Source of the DNA: Motiliproteus coralliicola | GTDB lineage: Bacteria > Pseudomonadota > Gammaproteobacteria > Pseudomonadales > Balneatricaceae | Direction: 5' to 3' | Length of the DNA: 64,000 nt | NCBI RefSeq assembly: GCF_003345655.1 | Contig: NZ_QQOH01000002.1 | Location: 744,001-808,000 of the forward strand | Part shown: piece after piece, positions 37,801-47,523 of the stretch | How positions within the stretch are numbered: position 1 is the first letter of the stretch | Layout: each line of letters opens with the position of its first letter | Notes under the pieces: generated by a model | Databases searched by the model: none | Told to the model about the DNA's origin: nothing | Seen by the model: only the letters and a program-made list of their open reading frames with translations | Made by a program: the position numbers and the translations under genes

Positions 37801-37933
37801 CCTGTTTGCGACCCTGATCACGCTGTTGATCGTGCCGGTTAACTATCTGGTGCTGGAGGATATCCGTCGTTTGGTCGGATCAAACTATCTTTCATCGGAC
37901 CTGACCGCTCAAGGGGAACAGGCCAAGGGCTAG
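34805..37933 (+). CDS. RND-family efflux transporter, inner-membrane pump
   Basis: 1042 residues with the 12-helix RND layout and two large periplasmic loops. Helix 4 carries the proton-relay Asp pair (LGIVVDDAIVTGENIY). The protein begins MHGMIAWFARNPVAANLLM, typical of the AcrB/MexF-like hydrophobe-amphiphile family. The loop motif GASPVEVEEGISIRVEEAV matches multidrug or metal-unrelated HAE-type pumps rather than CzcA. No regulator adjoins the operon. Confidence 0.92.
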   Translation: MHGMIAWFARNPVAANLLMVLIIGAGLHSLANRIPLEIFPEIELDLITVRVSYPGASPVEVEEGISIRVEEAVQDLEGIADLVSRSTEGSAAIHVEVESGYDERVLLDDVKSRVDAINTLPDGAERPTVTLVQATREVLSVVIYGERSELELRQLAERVRDDISALPGVTQVKIDSPREYEISIELPEAVLREYGLTLAQVAETVRRGSLDLSAGNIRTQGADILVRTKGQAYTADQFEKIVVVSSIDGSRIELGDIARIRDGFEEDQVKLRFDGQPAMAIDVYRIGDQNSIVLADQVKGYIDSQRERLPEGVSINYWRDRSKIVKARLQTLNKSAIQGGVLVIALLALFLRPQVAFWVCVGIPICFMGGILMMPEIGVTLNMISLFAFILVLGIVVDDAIVTGENIYTHFCRNGDAMRSAIEGTQEVAVPVTFGVLTTVAAFVPLMLVEGQRGQIFAQIPYIVIPVLLFSLVESKLILPAHLRHMKPVNNDSWISRFQQGVAKGLERFIAKVYSPVLNWVLEHRYIAWAAMFGIMLIVFATVVGGWTRFIFFPRVQHEIATASLTMPAGTPFAVTEAQVDRLTEAAQWVQNEYRDPETGESVIEHILSVSGTGGPHKGRVQFEIVAPEERTLDVTSSQLVQAWRKQVGTITGSETLTYRAEIGRGGDPIDIRFKGHDLDQLKELVEAVRSKLATYPHLFDITDTMLGGKQELQLALKPAAEQLGLDLTDLAIQVRQAFFGFEIQRLLRGRDEVKVWVRYPVSERESLETLDRLLVRTRDGVEVPFTEVATLTPGRSPESINRVERMRTGSVKADADKELADIEAIKRDMKVFIDELLLDYPGVRYTFEGEAKEQRESFQGLIWGGAGVLFVVFALLAIPFKSYAQPLIVMSVIPFGLVGAVLGHWLMVMPLTIMSLMGMLALTGVVVNDSLVLVDYVNRMRRAGMPLQEAVRSAGAARFRAVMLTSLTTFCGLTPLIMEKSTQAQFLIPMAVSLGFGILFATLITLLIVPVNYLVLEDIRRLVGSNYLSSDLTAQGEQAKG

Positions 37934-37957
37934 CGAAGCAACCGGCTCAGCCCTCGA

Positions 37958-38965
37958 TTAGCCCAGCCAAGCGATCAGCACAGAGGTTACTGTCAGCAGA
38001 GCAATCCAGAGCCAGCAACTACGATTGACCAGCAGGATGCTGCGCTCGATCCCGACCGGGTCGGCCGGTTGGTCACAGCCGAATTCCGGTCGCGGTTTGA
38101 GTTGATCGCCGTACCAGGCGGCCCCTCCCAGTCTGATTCCCAGAGCTCCGGCCCCGGCTGCCATCACGGGACCGGCATTGGGGCTGTCGTGTTGGGGGGC
38201 TTGCTGACGCCAGCAGCGCATCCCTCCTGAAAAATTTCCACACAGGGCATAACTCAGTGCCGTCAACCGGGCCGGTAGCCAGCCTAGCAGGTCATCGAAA
38301 CGGGCGGCGGCCCAGCCGAAGTCACGATAACGCGCGTTACGGTAACCCCACATCGCATCCAGGGTGTTGGCCAGACGATGCAGCAGTGCCAGCGGCAAAC
38401 CGCCGATCAGAAACCAGAACAGGGTGGCGAAGCAGGCATCGTTGCCGTTCTCCAGTACCGACTCAATCGCGGCCCGGCTCATGCCGGGGCTGTCGAGCCG
38501 GGCCGGATCGCGGCTGACGATATAGCTGGTTTGCAAGCGGGCTTGATCAAAATCACCTACCGATAGCGGTTTGGCAATATTTCGGGCGTGTTGGGCCAGG
38601 CTCTGGCGGCCAAGACACAGGTACAGCCCGATCAGCTCGATGGCGACGGTTAGCCCTGACGGCAGCTTGGGTAGCAACCAGAACAGCAGCAGTGGCAAGG
38701 GTAATGCCAACAGCGCAATTCCAAGCAAGCCCCGAAGCCGACTAACCCAAGGGACGAGAGCCGAATCGTTCAGTTTGCGCTCGACCCCATTGACCAGTCG
38801 GCCAAAGCCGATCAGCGGATGGAAACGGCGAGGCTCTCCCAGAAGAAGATCCAGCAGTAGTGCGCCACCAAGGATGGCGGTGGCAAGAAACAGGTGGTTC
38901 AAAAGTCGATCCGGTTTCCAGTGTTTAGAGGGGGTTAGCTTTTTGCTACAGTGCGCGCTCATCAT
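37958..38965 (-). CDS. cobD: adenosylcobinamide-phosphate synthase
   Basis: 335 residues, a polytopic membrane protein (CobD/CbiB). Family text: LDLLLGEPRRFHPLIGFGRLV near residue 40, SVGDFDQARLQTSYIVSRD, and AAIESVLENGNDACFATLFWFLIGGLPLALLHRLANTLDAMWGYRN, which gives the landmark at residues about 160-205. It attaches aminopropanol (phosphate) to cobyric acid. The N-terminal 20 residues are not family-like, so the real start may be a TTG at 38902. Divergent from cobQ. Confidence 0.88.
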   Translation of the reverse strand: MMSAHCSKKLTPSKHWKPDRLLNHLFLATAILGGALLLDLLLGEPRRFHPLIGFGRLVNGVERKLNDSALVPWVSRLRGLLGIALLALPLPLLLFWLLPKLPSGLTVAIELIGLYLCLGRQSLAQHARNIAKPLSVGDFDQARLQTSYIVSRDPARLDSPGMSRAAIESVLENGNDACFATLFWFLIGGLPLALLHRLANTLDAMWGYRNARYRDFGWAAARFDDLLGWLPARLTALSYALCGNFSGGMRCWRQQAPQHDSPNAGPVMAAGAGALGIRLGGAAWYGDQLKPRPEFGCDQPADPVGIERSILLVNRSCWLWIALLTVTSVLIAWLG

Positions 38966-39014
38966 AACGGCCGTTTAGGTCAGTTCAAGCCTGTTGCAGG
39001 AGCCTGCTACTCGT

Positions 39015-40493
39015 ATGAAACGCTCGACCCTGATGGTTCAGGGCACCACATCGGATGCCGGAAAGTCTGCGCTGGTCACGGCGCTGTGCCGTTTGTTGGT
39101 TCGTCGCGGACTGAAAGTCGCGCCCTTCAAACCGCAAAATATGGCGCTTAACAGTGCGGTCACCATTGATGGCGGCGAAATCGGTCGGGCGCAGGCTGCC
39201 CAGGCTAAAGCCTGTGGGTTGGAGCCGCATACCGATATGAATCCGGTGTTGCTCAAGCCCAACAGCGATACCGGCGCCCAGGTGATCATCCAGGGACAGG
39301 CTGTGGCACAGATGAAGGCGACGGTCTATCACGACTTCAAGCCAGAGGCGATGAAGGCGGTACTGGAATCCCACCAGCGATTGCTTGATCAGTATGAATA
39401 CGTGATCGTCGAAGGGGCCGGTAGTCCGGCCGAGATCAATCTGCGTGACCGCGATATCGCCAATATGGGGTTTGCCGAAGCGGTGGATTGCCCGGTCATT
39501 CTGGTGGCGGATATCGACCGAGGGGGCGTGTTCGCACATCTGGTCGGTACTCTGGAATTGTTATCACCTTCCGAGCAAGACCGAGTTGAAGGTTTTGTGA
39601 TCAACCGCTTCCGTGGTGACCTGTCATTGCTGCAGTCCGGTATCGACTGGTTGGAACAGCGAACCGGGAAGCCTGTTCTGGCCGTGTTGCCCTATCTTCA
39701 TGGGCTTTATCTGGAAGCCGAAGATGCGCTGGCCTGGAGTTCCGAGCTGGATGCTGAGAAGCAGGTCCTGAAAGTGGTGGTGCCGGTGCCGCCGCGTATC
39801 TCCAACCACACCGATTTCGATCCGTTGCGGCTGCATCCGCAGGTTGAAATCAGTTTTGTCCGAGCTGGCCAAGCGATTCCGGCGGCGGATCTGATTATCT
39901 TGCCCGGCTCCAAGAGCGTCGGACTGGATCTGACCTGGTTACGCGAGCAGGGCTGGGAGAGTGAGATCCAGCGCCATTTGCGTTATGGCGGTAAGCTGAT
40001 CGGCATCTGTGGCGGCTTTCAGATGCTGGGGCGTCAGCTGGATGATCCGCAGGGGTTGGAAGGGCCGGCTCAGAGTTATCAAGGGTTGGGGTTGCTGGAA
40101 TTTGAAACCGAGCTGGAGGCACAGAAGCAGTTACACCGGGTCGAGGGGGAGCTGCAGTTGAACGGACAGTGTTATCGGGCTAGTGGCTACGAGATCCATG
40201 CCGGGGTCAGCCAGGGGCCGGATCTGTCGGAAGGGTTGTTGACGTTGAAGGATGCTGAAGGCGCTACACGAACCGACGGCGTCTGTTCGGTCGATAATCA
40301 GATCATCGGAACCTATCTTCACGGTCTGTTTGATCATCCCGCTGCGCTACAGGGGCTGCTGGAATGGGCCGGTTTGAAGAAATCTAAGGCGTTGGATATC
40401 GCCGCCGAGCAGCAACAGGGAATTGAGCGGCTGGCCGACGCGCTGGAGCAGGCGATCGATCTTGCGCAGCTTGAGAAGATTCTGGGTCGCTAG
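39015..40493 (+). CDS. cobQ: cobyric acid synthase
   Basis: 492 residues from ATG 39015; a TTG seven codons earlier is less likely. It begins [19 protein letters not shown] with the P-loop-like motif, then [13 protein letters not shown], and has the class-I glutamine amidotransferase triad segment [12 protein letters not shown] at about residue 337 and the final His/Glu region around [11 protein letters not shown]. It amidates four side chains of the corrin ring. With cobD it suggests corrinoid completion or salvage; no other cob genes are here. Confidence 0.93.
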   Translation: MKRSTLMVQGTTSDAGKSALVTALCRLLVRRGLKVAPFKPQNMALNSAVTIDGGEIGRAQAAQAKACGLEPHTDMNPVLLKPNSDTGAQVIIQGQAVAQMKATVYHDFKPEAMKAVLESHQRLLDQYEYVIVEGAGSPAEINLRDRDIANMGFAEAVDCPVILVADIDRGGVFAHLVGTLELLSPSEQDRVEGFVINRFRGDLSLLQSGIDWLEQRTGKPVLAVLPYLHGLYLEAEDALAWSSELDAEKQVLKVVVPVPPRISNHTDFDPLRLHPQVEISFVRAGQAIPAADLIILPGSKSVGLDLTWLREQGWESEIQRHLRYGGKLIGICGGFQMLGRQLDDPQGLEGPAQSYQGLGLLEFETELEAQKQLHRVEGELQLNGQCYRASGYEIHAGVSQGPDLSEGLLTLKDAEGATRTDGVCSVDNQIIGTYLHGLFDHPAALQGLLEWAGLKKSKALDIAAEQQQGIERLADALEQAIDLAQLEKILGR

Positions 40494-40556
40494 GTTGGAT
40501 CAAGCCTGTATTAGCGGCAGCCTAGATCGATCTCGCCACTTAGTGCCGCAAACAGT

Positions 40557-40562
40557 TATAAT
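40557..40562 (+). promoter_or_regulatory. fabV: possible -10 element of fabV
   Basis: A perfect TATAAT 45 bp upstream of the fabV start. No convincing -35 hexamer at the right distance. Confidence 0.3.
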
Positions 40563-40607
40563 CCGTCTTCTGCTCTCTATTTTGCAAATCAACAAGGTGA
40601 GTCGCAC

Positions 40608-41810
40608 GTGATCATCAAACCCAAAATTCGCGGTTTTATCTGTACCACTACCCATCCGGTTGGCTGTGACGCCAATGTTCAGCAACAGATCGCTTACACC
40701 CAGTCAAAGGGTCAGCTCGAGAATGGACCCAAGCGTGTGCTGGTGATCGGTTCTTCCAGCGGCTACGGCCTCTGTTCACGGATCGAGGCAGCCTTTGGTG
40801 CCGGTGCGGCGACCATCGGAGTGTTCTTCGAGAAGCCGGGCACCGAAAAGAAGGCCGGTACTGCGGGTTGGTACAACTCAGCGGCATTCGATAAGGCGGC
40901 AAAAGCTGCCGGACTGTACTCCAAGAGTCTGAACTGTGATGCTTTCTCCCATGAAGCGAAGCAGAAAACGGTCGATCTGATCAAAGAGGAGATGGGTCAG
41001 GTAGACCTGGTGGTCTATTCACTGGCTTCGCCGGTACGTAAGCTGCCTGATACCGGTGAACTGGTTCGCTCCTGTCTGAAGCCAATCGGTGAAACCTACC
41101 GCTCCTCCGCGGTTGATACCAATAAAGACGTGATTATCGAGACCGAAGTCGAGCCGGCTACCGAGCAGGAGATCGCTGATACGGTGACCGTGATGGGTGG
41201 TCAGGACTGGGAACTCTGGATCGACGCGCTGGATCAGGCTGGGGTGCTGGCTCCTGGCTGTAAGTCGGTCTCCTACAGCTATATCGGTACCGATATGACC
41301 TGGCCGATCTACTGGGAAGGCGCATTGGGTCAGGCTAAGAAAGACCTGGATCGTGCAGCCGCCGAGATCAATACACGACTGGCCAAGCAGGGCGGTTCGG
41401 CCAATATCGCCGTGCTCAAGAGCGTGGTAACCCAGGCTAGCTCGGCAATTCCCGTAATGCCGCTGTACATCGCGATGGCCTTCAAGGTCATGAAAGACAA
41501 AGGCTTGCATGAAGGCTGCATGGAGCAGATCGAACGCCTGTTCAGCACCCAGCTCTACAAAGCGGACGGCTCTGCGGCTCTGACCGATGAGGCGGGTCGT
41601 ATCCGGATGGACGATTGGGAACTTCGTGATGACGTTCAGAACGCTTGTCGTGATATCTGGGCCGAAGTAACGACCGAAAATCTGCGCGATCTGACCGACT
41701 ATGACGGCTACAAGGACGAGTTCCTGCGCCTTTTCGGCTTCGGTATCGAAGGCGTTGACTACGATGCCGATGTCAGCCCGGTTGCGGAGTTTGATGTCGA
41801 GCAGCTCTGA
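40608..41810 (+). CDS. fabV: trans-2-enoyl-ACP/CoA reductase, FabV type
   Basis: 400 residues, the FabV length. It opens [19 protein letters not shown] and has the NADH-binding [20 protein letters not shown] and the catalytic Tyr-x8-Lys as [23 protein letters not shown] (Tyr near 225-235, Lys near 244). It performs the last step of each fatty-acid elongation cycle; FabV enzymes are often triclosan-insensitive. GTG start preceded by AAGGTGAG. Confidence 0.95.
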   Translation: MIIKPKIRGFICTTTHPVGCDANVQQQIAYTQSKGQLENGPKRVLVIGSSSGYGLCSRIEAAFGAGAATIGVFFEKPGTEKKAGTAGWYNSAAFDKAAKAAGLYSKSLNCDAFSHEAKQKTVDLIKEEMGQVDLVVYSLASPVRKLPDTGELVRSCLKPIGETYRSSAVDTNKDVIIETEVEPATEQEIADTVTVMGGQDWELWIDALDQAGVLAPGCKSVSYSYIGTDMTWPIYWEGALGQAKKDLDRAAAEINTRLAKQGGSANIAVLKSVVTQASSAIPVMPLYIAMAFKVMKDKGLHEGCMEQIERLFSTQLYKADGSAALTDEAGRIRMDDWELRDDVQNACRDIWAEVTTENLRDLTDYDGYKDEFLRLFGFGIEGVDYDADVSPVAEFDVEQL

Positions 41811-41828
41811 AATTAGCTGAGCTAGCTA

Positions 41829-41863
41829 GAAAGCCCCGCCGGTGCGACCGGCGGGGCTTTTTT
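41829..41863 (+). terminator. intrinsic terminator of fabV
   Basis: AAAGCCCCGCCGGT-GCG-ACCGGCGGGGCTTT: a perfect 14-bp stem with a 3-nt loop, followed by a T-run. Very strong. Confidence 0.95.
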
Positions 41864-42091
41864 CGTTCTTGGGCGCGCTAGATGAGGTTTTTTGTAGTTT
41901 AGCTACACAGAGGTGGCTCATTTTGGCGCTGCAGCATGAGCCGTTTTCATGTGGCTGAAGGCCCCTGAATACACAGGGTTTGGCGTTAGTTAGACCAATC
42001 GCCAATGGTTGTTTTGGGGTTGATTGTTAAGGTAGTTGGGCTTCCAAAAACAACAAACTACAAAACTATAAGAACTACGAGGGTTTAGCTC

Positions 42092-42490
42092 ATGAACTTG
42101 CATGCAGCATTACAACATGCTCAAGAACAGCAGGCTGCAACAGTGGTCGGGCTGCAGATTCATGGCCGTACAATTGAAGTCTACCGTCCCCGCTTTTCCG
42201 ATATTGAGGGGCAGTGCCGGGTTGAATATCACGAAGGACAGCTCTTTCAGCACGGGTCTGAACAGAGCTCGTTTAATCGAGATCAGATTCCTGGTGAGGC
42301 GTTGGATCTGGATTATTTTGTCGCTCCGCTGAGCGAAGAGGAGTTGGACTCCATCTTTTGTCAGCAAGGTGAAGTGGTCGTACACCGTTTGCTAGAAGGT
42401 GCTCCGGATCCTCAGCAGTGTGCCAGCCCGCGAGATAAGGCGGCATTTACCTCCTGGTGTATCTCCACGCTGGCCGAGCGTAACGGCTGA
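42092..42490 (+). CDS. hypothetical protein
   Basis: 132 residues with ATG start and no signal or membrane segment. Composition is acidic and mixed alpha/beta, with segments TVVGLQIHGRTIEVYRPRF and LDLDYFVAPLSEEELDSIF. Codon use fits its neighbours, so it is probably real, but I recognise no family. It stands alone between fabV and the polysaccharide locus. Confidence 0.6.
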   Translation: MNLHAALQHAQEQQAATVVGLQIHGRTIEVYRPRFSDIEGQCRVEYHEGQLFQHGSEQSSFNRDQIPGEALDLDYFVAPLSEEELDSIFCQQGEVVVHRLLEGAPDPQQCASPRDKAAFTSWCISTLAERNG

Positions 42491-42725
42491 TTCTGTGGTA
42501 GCGCGTTCGTCGTAACCGCCAAGCTCGCCCGGATAGCATTGAGTTGGCCGTGCTTTCCGGGTTGCTGCTCTCTCAAGTGATCTCTCCCGACTCTTAAAGT
42601 GTGCCCCCGCCTCACTTGAACCATACTGTGATGGCCGAGCGCTAAGCGGAGGTTGAATAACGGTGTATCCAGGCACTGACAGCTGCTAAAGTATGCGCTC
42701 TTTTCTGTGTCAGGGAATCGAGGGA

Positions 42726-43874
42726 ATGAGCGCTCCAAAACGATTGTTGCTGGTGTTCGGGACTCGCCCGGAAGCGATCAAAATGGCGCCGGTGGTTAAG
42801 GCGTTACAACGGCAGAAAAACTTCGATGCTCGAGTCTGCGTGACTGCGCAGCATCGGCAGATGCTGGACCAGGTCCTGTCACTGTTTGAGATTGAGCCAG
42901 ACTACGACCTGAACCTGATGCGAGCCGGTCAAACACTGACCGATATTACCAGCGCGGTGATTCATAAGCTCGAACCTATCCTCAAGGATTTCAAGCCGGA
43001 GTTGGTGTTGGTTCATGGCGACACCACCACGACCTTTGCTGCCAGCCTGGCAGCGTTCTACCAACAGATTGAGGTGGCCCATGTCGAAGCAGGGCTGCGT
43101 ACCGGCAATATCTACTCTCCTTGGCCGGAGGAGGCGAACCGCAAACTTACCGGCGCTCTGACTCGCTACCATTTTGCCCCGACGGAGCAGGCTCGCCAGA
43201 ATCTGCTTAACGAAGCGGTACCGCAAGATCATATCCATGTAACCGGTAATACTGTGATCGATGCCCTGCTCTGGGTACGTGACAAAATCGGCACCGATCC
43301 GACGCTGGCGTCCCGTTTTGCACAGCAGTTCGATTTTCTTGACCCACAACGACGATTGCTACTGGTTACCGGCCATCGGCGCGAAAGTTTTGGGGGAGGT
43401 TTTGAACAGATCTGCGAGGCGCTGTTGGAGTTGTCTCGGCGAAATGATCTGCAGATTGTCTATCCAGTGCACCTGAATCCGAATGTGCAGGAGCCGGTCA
43501 AGCGCATACTGACTCAGGCAGATAAGGTCCACTTGATAGAGCCGCAGGATTACCTGCCGTTTGTTTACTTGATGCAGCGTGCCGATCTGTTGTTGACCGA
43601 TTCCGGTGGGATTCAGGAGGAGGCACCTTCGTTAGGGAAACCCGTGCTGGTGATGCGCGATACCACCGAGCGCCCGGAGGCGGTGGAAGCCGGCACAGTA
43701 CGATTGGTGGGAGCCGACCGCGAGCGGATCGTTGAAGGGGTCAGCCAGTTGCTGGATGATGTGGCGCTTTATCAGGCGATGAGTGTGGCCCATAACCCCT
43801 ATGGTGATGGGCAGGCCAGCGAGCGGATCCGCGCAGTTTTAGCGGCGGACTGGACCGCTGATGAAGACGATTGA
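42726..43874 (+). CDS. wecB: UDP-N-acetylglucosamine 2-epimerase (non-hydrolysing)
   Basis: 382 residues from ATG 42726 (an ATG 11 codons earlier is possible). It begins [21 protein letters not shown] and has [51 protein letters not shown] and [23 protein letters not shown] (landmarks of the family). It makes UDP-ManNAc from UDP-GlcNAc, the first step to ManNAcA. Its normal partner wecC follows but is destroyed. First gene of the surface-polysaccharide locus. Confidence 0.93.
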   Translation: MSAPKRLLLVFGTRPEAIKMAPVVKALQRQKNFDARVCVTAQHRQMLDQVLSLFEIEPDYDLNLMRAGQTLTDITSAVIHKLEPILKDFKPELVLVHGDTTTTFAASLAAFYQQIEVAHVEAGLRTGNIYSPWPEEANRKLTGALTRYHFAPTEQARQNLLNEAVPQDHIHVTGNTVIDALLWVRDKIGTDPTLASRFAQQFDFLDPQRRLLLVTGHRRESFGGGFEQICEALLELSRRNDLQIVYPVHLNPNVQEPVKRILTQADKVHLIEPQDYLPFVYLMQRADLLLTDSGGIQEEAPSLGKPVLVMRDTTERPEAVEAGTVRLVGADRERIVEGVSQLLDDVALYQAMSVAHNPYGDGQASERIRAVLAADWTADEDD

Positions 43875-43922
43875 TGCATCGGTTATTTGCAAATGTTGCG
43901 CAACACACGGAAGGATTGAGTG

Positions 43923-44076
43923 ATGGCGTTTAAGAAAGTTTCGGTTATCGGGCTAGGGTATATCGGCCTTCCTACGGCGGCCGTTCTGGCTTCACGGGGC
44001 ATCGATGTCGTTGGAGTTGTCCCAGTGCTTTCAGCTAGCGAACAAAGTAGTGGTTGATACCCGAGGGCTTTGGTGA
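43923..44076 (+). pseudogene. wecC: wecC remnant: both ends kept, centre deleted
   Basis: An ATG with GGAAGGA upstream opens MAFKKVSVIGLGYIGLPTAA and continues VLASRGIDVVGV, the N-terminal Rossmann motif of UDP-ManNAc dehydrogenase. After about 32 codons the family pattern is lost, and a stop comes at 44055-44057. In another frame, 44035-44076 reads LANKVVVDTRGLW and stop, which looks like the C-terminal end of the same enzyme. A normal WecC has over 400 residues, so roughly 1.1 kb is missing and the two ends are out of frame. It lies 49 bp after wecB, as in the intact wecB-wecC pair. Confidence 0.8.
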
Positions 44077-44157
44077 TTCGTCGCTGTACGCAGGACAGAG
44101 TTGTCATCAGGTTAAGTTAAAGTTACCGATTACTGGCTGGTAGGGTGTTGGCAGCCT

Positions 44158-44174
44158 TTAGCTGTGGGAGCTAA
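44158..44174 (+). repeat. short hairpin between the wecC remnant and ugd
   Basis: TTAGCT-GTGGG-AGCTAA, 6-bp arms. Weak; it may affect the ugd leader. Confidence 0.25.
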
Positions 44175-44223
44175 CCGAGGACAGCCCAGTAGTCTGGCAA
44201 AATGATTGATTAGGAATTTATCA

Positions 44224-45573
44224 GTGAATGTAACGATCTTTGGTACCGGCTATGTTGGGTTGGTAACCGGTACTTGCCTGGCGGATTCGGGCCATCGGGT
44301 CTGCTGTGTGGATATCGATCAGGAGAAAATTGACCGCCTCAATGGTGGTGAGATTCCGATCTATGAGCCGGGCTTGTCGTCGTTGGTCAGTAAGAATGTC
44401 GATGCCGGCCGGCTGCGCTTCACTACCGATGCTGCTGATGCGGTGGATTATGCCGAGGTCATCTTTATCGCGGTGGGGACACCGCCGGATCAAGATGGTT
44501 CCGCTGATCTGAGCTATGTGCTGGCTGTAGCTGCTCAGGTTGGTGAGCTGATGAAGCAACCCAAGATCGTACTGAATAAGTCGACTGTACCGGTGGGTAC
44601 CGCCGACTTGGTGAGTGATGCTATCGGTGAAGCGCTTCAGCAACGGGGTATGGCGCTGGACTATCAGGTTGCTTCCAATCCGGAGTTTTTGAAGGAGGGC
44701 AATGCGGTTGCCGACTTTATGAAGCCGGACCGAATCATCGTGGGTACCGAGTCGGACTGGGTTCGTAAGCAGATGACCGAACTCTATGCGCCGTTTAACC
44801 GGATGCGCGACAAGCTGGTATTTATGGATCCTCGCTCGGCTGAAATGACCAAATACGCCGCCAACGCGATGCTGGCGACTAAAATCAGCTTTATGAATGA
44901 GATGGCCAACTTGGCCGAACACCTCGGCGCCGATATTGAATTGGTGCGCCAGGGAATTGGTTCGGATCCCCGCATTGGTTACCACTTTATCTACCCAGGC
45001 TGCGGTTATGGAGGGTCCTGCTTCCCCAAGGACGTTCAGGCGATAGAGCGGATGGCCCAGAAAGTCGGCTATGAAGCGCAGCTGATTGGCGCTGTGGAAG
45101 CGGTAAACCAGCGCCAAAAATCGAAGTTGTTTGAGCGGATTAGTAATCACTTTAACGGCGACCTGAAGGGACGGACCTTTGCGCTCTGGGGATTGGCGTT
45201 TAAACCCAATACCGATGATATGCGCGAAGCACCCAGCAGGGTACTGATGGAGAAGTTGTGGCAGGCCGGTGCCCGAGTCCGGGCTTATGATCCGGAAGCG
45301 ATGGCGGAAACCCGTCGAATCTACGGTGATCGAGAGGACCTGGCGCTCTGCGATTCTCAGGATGAGGCTCTTGAGGGGGCCGACGGGTTGGTTATCTGCA
45401 CCGAGTGGTCCAGCTTCAGGACACCGGATTTTGATATGTTACACCAGCGCTTAACAGAGACTCTGATCTTTGATGGTCGAAACCTGTTCGACCCGCAGCA
45501 GATGTCTGATCAAGGCTTTACCTATTACGGTATGGGGCGGGGTCGGAGCCTGGGTGGATTCAAGCGCGGATGA
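44224..45573 (+). CDS. ugd: UDP-glucose 6-dehydrogenase
   Basis: 449 residues from GTG 44224, preceded by AGGA at 8 nt; an in-frame TTG at 44206 adds six non-family residues. NAD motif [14 protein letters not shown], then [29 protein letters not shown], and the catalytic Cys in [16 protein letters not shown]. It oxidises UDP-glucose to UDP-glucuronate, a precursor for uronic-acid glycans. The stop overlaps the next gene by ATGA. Confidence 0.94.
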   Translation: MNVTIFGTGYVGLVTGTCLADSGHRVCCVDIDQEKIDRLNGGEIPIYEPGLSSLVSKNVDAGRLRFTTDAADAVDYAEVIFIAVGTPPDQDGSADLSYVLAVAAQVGELMKQPKIVLNKSTVPVGTADLVSDAIGEALQQRGMALDYQVASNPEFLKEGNAVADFMKPDRIIVGTESDWVRKQMTELYAPFNRMRDKLVFMDPRSAEMTKYAANAMLATKISFMNEMANLAEHLGADIELVRQGIGSDPRIGYHFIYPGCGYGGSCFPKDVQAIERMAQKVGYEAQLIGAVEAVNQRQKSKLFERISNHFNGDLKGRTFALWGLAFKPNTDDMREAPSRVLMEKLWQAGARVRAYDPEAMAETRRIYGDREDLALCDSQDEALEGADGLVICTEWSSFRTPDFDMLHQRLTETLIFDGRNLFDPQQMSDQGFTYYGMGRGRSLGGFKRG

Positions 45574-47489
45574 TTTCGACTCTGCTTTCCCTGCATCGCT
45601 ACCAGAAGGCGGTAGTGATCGCGTTGATGGATACCGTTCTGGTGGTCCTGGCGCTGTGGATAGCATTTTCACTTCGGCTCGGGGAGTTTTATCTTCCTGG
45701 CGGCAAGCAGTGGTGGTTGTTTGTCTGTGCCCCGCTGGTTGCCGTGCCGATTTTTATCCGTTTGGGGCTGTATCGAGCGGTGATCCGGTATATCGGACAT
45801 CGTGCCATGTCGACGATTGCTTATGCCAATGCGTTGGTGGCGATCGCCTGGTCGATGCTGCCCTTTTACCTGTCTAATTTTTTCCATTGGGAGCTTTTTT
45901 CGCCCCGCTCCTTGCCGTTTATCTTCTGGATGGTGCTCTGCATCCTGGTTGGCGGCAGTCGACAGATGTTTCGCTGGTTTATTGCCGGTACCTTTCGTCG
46001 GAAAGGGGATCATTTTGCCTTGATCTACGGCGCCGGTGAGGCGGGTTACCAATTGGCAAGCTCGTTGTCGCAAAGCTCTGATGTTCGGCTGTTGGGGTTT
46101 ATCGATGATAATCCGACGCTAAAAGGTCAGCAGATAGCCGATTTGCCGGTACTCGGAGGCGCCGATGTGATCGAGACGTTGTCTGGCGAGTATGAATCGT
46201 TGGAGGTGCTGTTGGCGATGCCAGGCCTGACAGCTCCGGATCGCCGACGCATTCTACAGGGGTTGGAACAGGTGGATGTGATCGTACGCTCCATCCCGTC
46301 GTTGGGTCAGATCGTGCTTGGAAAAGCGGATCTGACTTCATTGAACGAAGTACAGTTAGAGGACTTGCTAGGGCGAGCGCCGGTCGAGCCCGACCCGGAG
46401 CTGTTGGCGAAATCGGTCAAAGGGCGAATGGTGTTGGTATCGGGGGCCGGAGGGTCTATCGGCTCGGAACTATGCCGTCAGTTGCTGATGCAACACCCCG
46501 ATCGTTTATTACTGCTGGAACAGAATGAGTTTGGTCTTTACCAGATCGAAGCGGAATTACGGCAGCTCAAGAAGCATTATCGATTGGATGTAGAGCTTGT
46601 ACCGGTTCTGGGCTCGGTTACGGATGCTGAGCGGATGGGACGTGTGCTTCGGGAATTTGGCGTAGAGGTAGTGTTTCACGCCGCAGCTTACAAGCATGTC
46701 CCCATCGTCGAGCAGAATGTGATCCCGGCAATTCGTAATAATGTGCTGGGTACCTGGGAACTGGCCCATGCGGCGATGACGGCTGGGGTGAATCGCTTTG
46801 TGCTGGTTTCAACCGATAAGGCGGTCCGACCCACCAATATCATGGGGGCCAGTAAACGATTGGCGGAAATGGTTCTGCAGGGCTTGCAGCAGCACTCTAA
46901 GAACCAGAGTACGCGTTTTGTGATAGTTCGCTTCGGAAATGTATTGGGCTCTTCTGGATCGGTGATCCCGCTGTTCAGGAAACAGATTGAACAAGGTGGG
47001 CCGCTGACGGTTACCGACCGGCGGATTACTCGCTATTTCATGACCATTCCAGAAGCTGCGTCACTGGTTATTCAGGCCGGAGCCATGGGGATGGGAGGCG
47101 AGCTTTACGTGCTGGATATGGGCGAACCGGTGAAAATTGATGATCTGGCTCGTAGAATGATCCGCTTGAGTGGTTACAGAGTCCAGGCAGAGGGCGAGCT
47201 GGGGATTGAGATTCGCTACACTGGTCTCAGACCCGGTGAGAAATTGTATGAAGAGTTACTGATCGGGGATGATGTCAGTATCAGTAACCATGAGCGCATC
47301 TGGGTGGCCAATGAAGCGGGACCTGATGCAATTGAACTTGATCGGCTGGTGATGCGGGTGCAGGAATTGGTTGAACAGCAGCAGGTTTTGGGGCTGCGTC
47401 AGCTGATGTTTGAGCAGGTTAACGGGTTCAAACCTCAATGTGAGAATCAGGACTTGCTCGATCATGTGCACCCTGCGCACGAACAATAG
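45570..47489 (+). CDS. membrane UDP-HexNAc 4,6-dehydratase (CapD/WbpM family)
   Basis: 639 residues. Four N-terminal membrane helices, a CoA-binding-like Rossmann domain ([16 protein letters not shown]), then the SDR catalytic domain with [17 protein letters not shown] and [18 protein letters not shown], in which Met replaces the usual catalytic Tyr as in WbpM and FlaA1. It should make a UDP-4-keto-6-deoxy-HexNAc, entry to QuiNAc, FucNAc or related sugars. The final sugar cannot be named from this window. Full-length, no damage. Confidence 0.9.
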   Translation: MISTLLSLHRYQKAVVIALMDTVLVVLALWIAFSLRLGEFYLPGGKQWWLFVCAPLVAVPIFIRLGLYRAVIRYIGHRAMSTIAYANALVAIAWSMLPFYLSNFFHWELFSPRSLPFIFWMVLCILVGGSRQMFRWFIAGTFRRKGDHFALIYGAGEAGYQLASSLSQSSDVRLLGFIDDNPTLKGQQIADLPVLGGADVIETLSGEYESLEVLLAMPGLTAPDRRRILQGLEQVDVIVRSIPSLGQIVLGKADLTSLNEVQLEDLLGRAPVEPDPELLAKSVKGRMVLVSGAGGSIGSELCRQLLMQHPDRLLLLEQNEFGLYQIEAELRQLKKHYRLDVELVPVLGSVTDAERMGRVLREFGVEVVFHAAAYKHVPIVEQNVIPAIRNNVLGTWELAHAAMTAGVNRFVLVSTDKAVRPTNIMGASKRLAEMVLQGLQQHSKNQSTRFVIVRFGNVLGSSGSVIPLFRKQIEQGGPLTVTDRRITRYFMTIPEAASLVIQAGAMGMGGELYVLDMGEPVKIDDLARRMIRLSGYRVQAEGELGIEIRYTGLRPGEKLYEELLIGDDVSISNHERIWVANEAGPDAIELDRLVMRVQELVEQQQVLGLRQLMFEQVNGFKPQCENQDLLDHVHPAHEQ

Positions 47490-47523
47490 AAACGGATTGG
47501 AAGAGAGGTCGTACAGAAAGGCT

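Noticed and set aside
40514-40549. GCGGCA / TGCCGC inverted repeat before fabV
   Set aside because: Six-base arms 24 bp apart are common by chance, and no regulator family is implied.
45608-45615. GGCGGTAG, the core of the ops/JUMPstart element recruited by RfaH
   Set aside because: It lies inside the coding start of the dehydratase gene, with no JUMPstart context, and an 8-mer match in a region of this GC is expected by chance.
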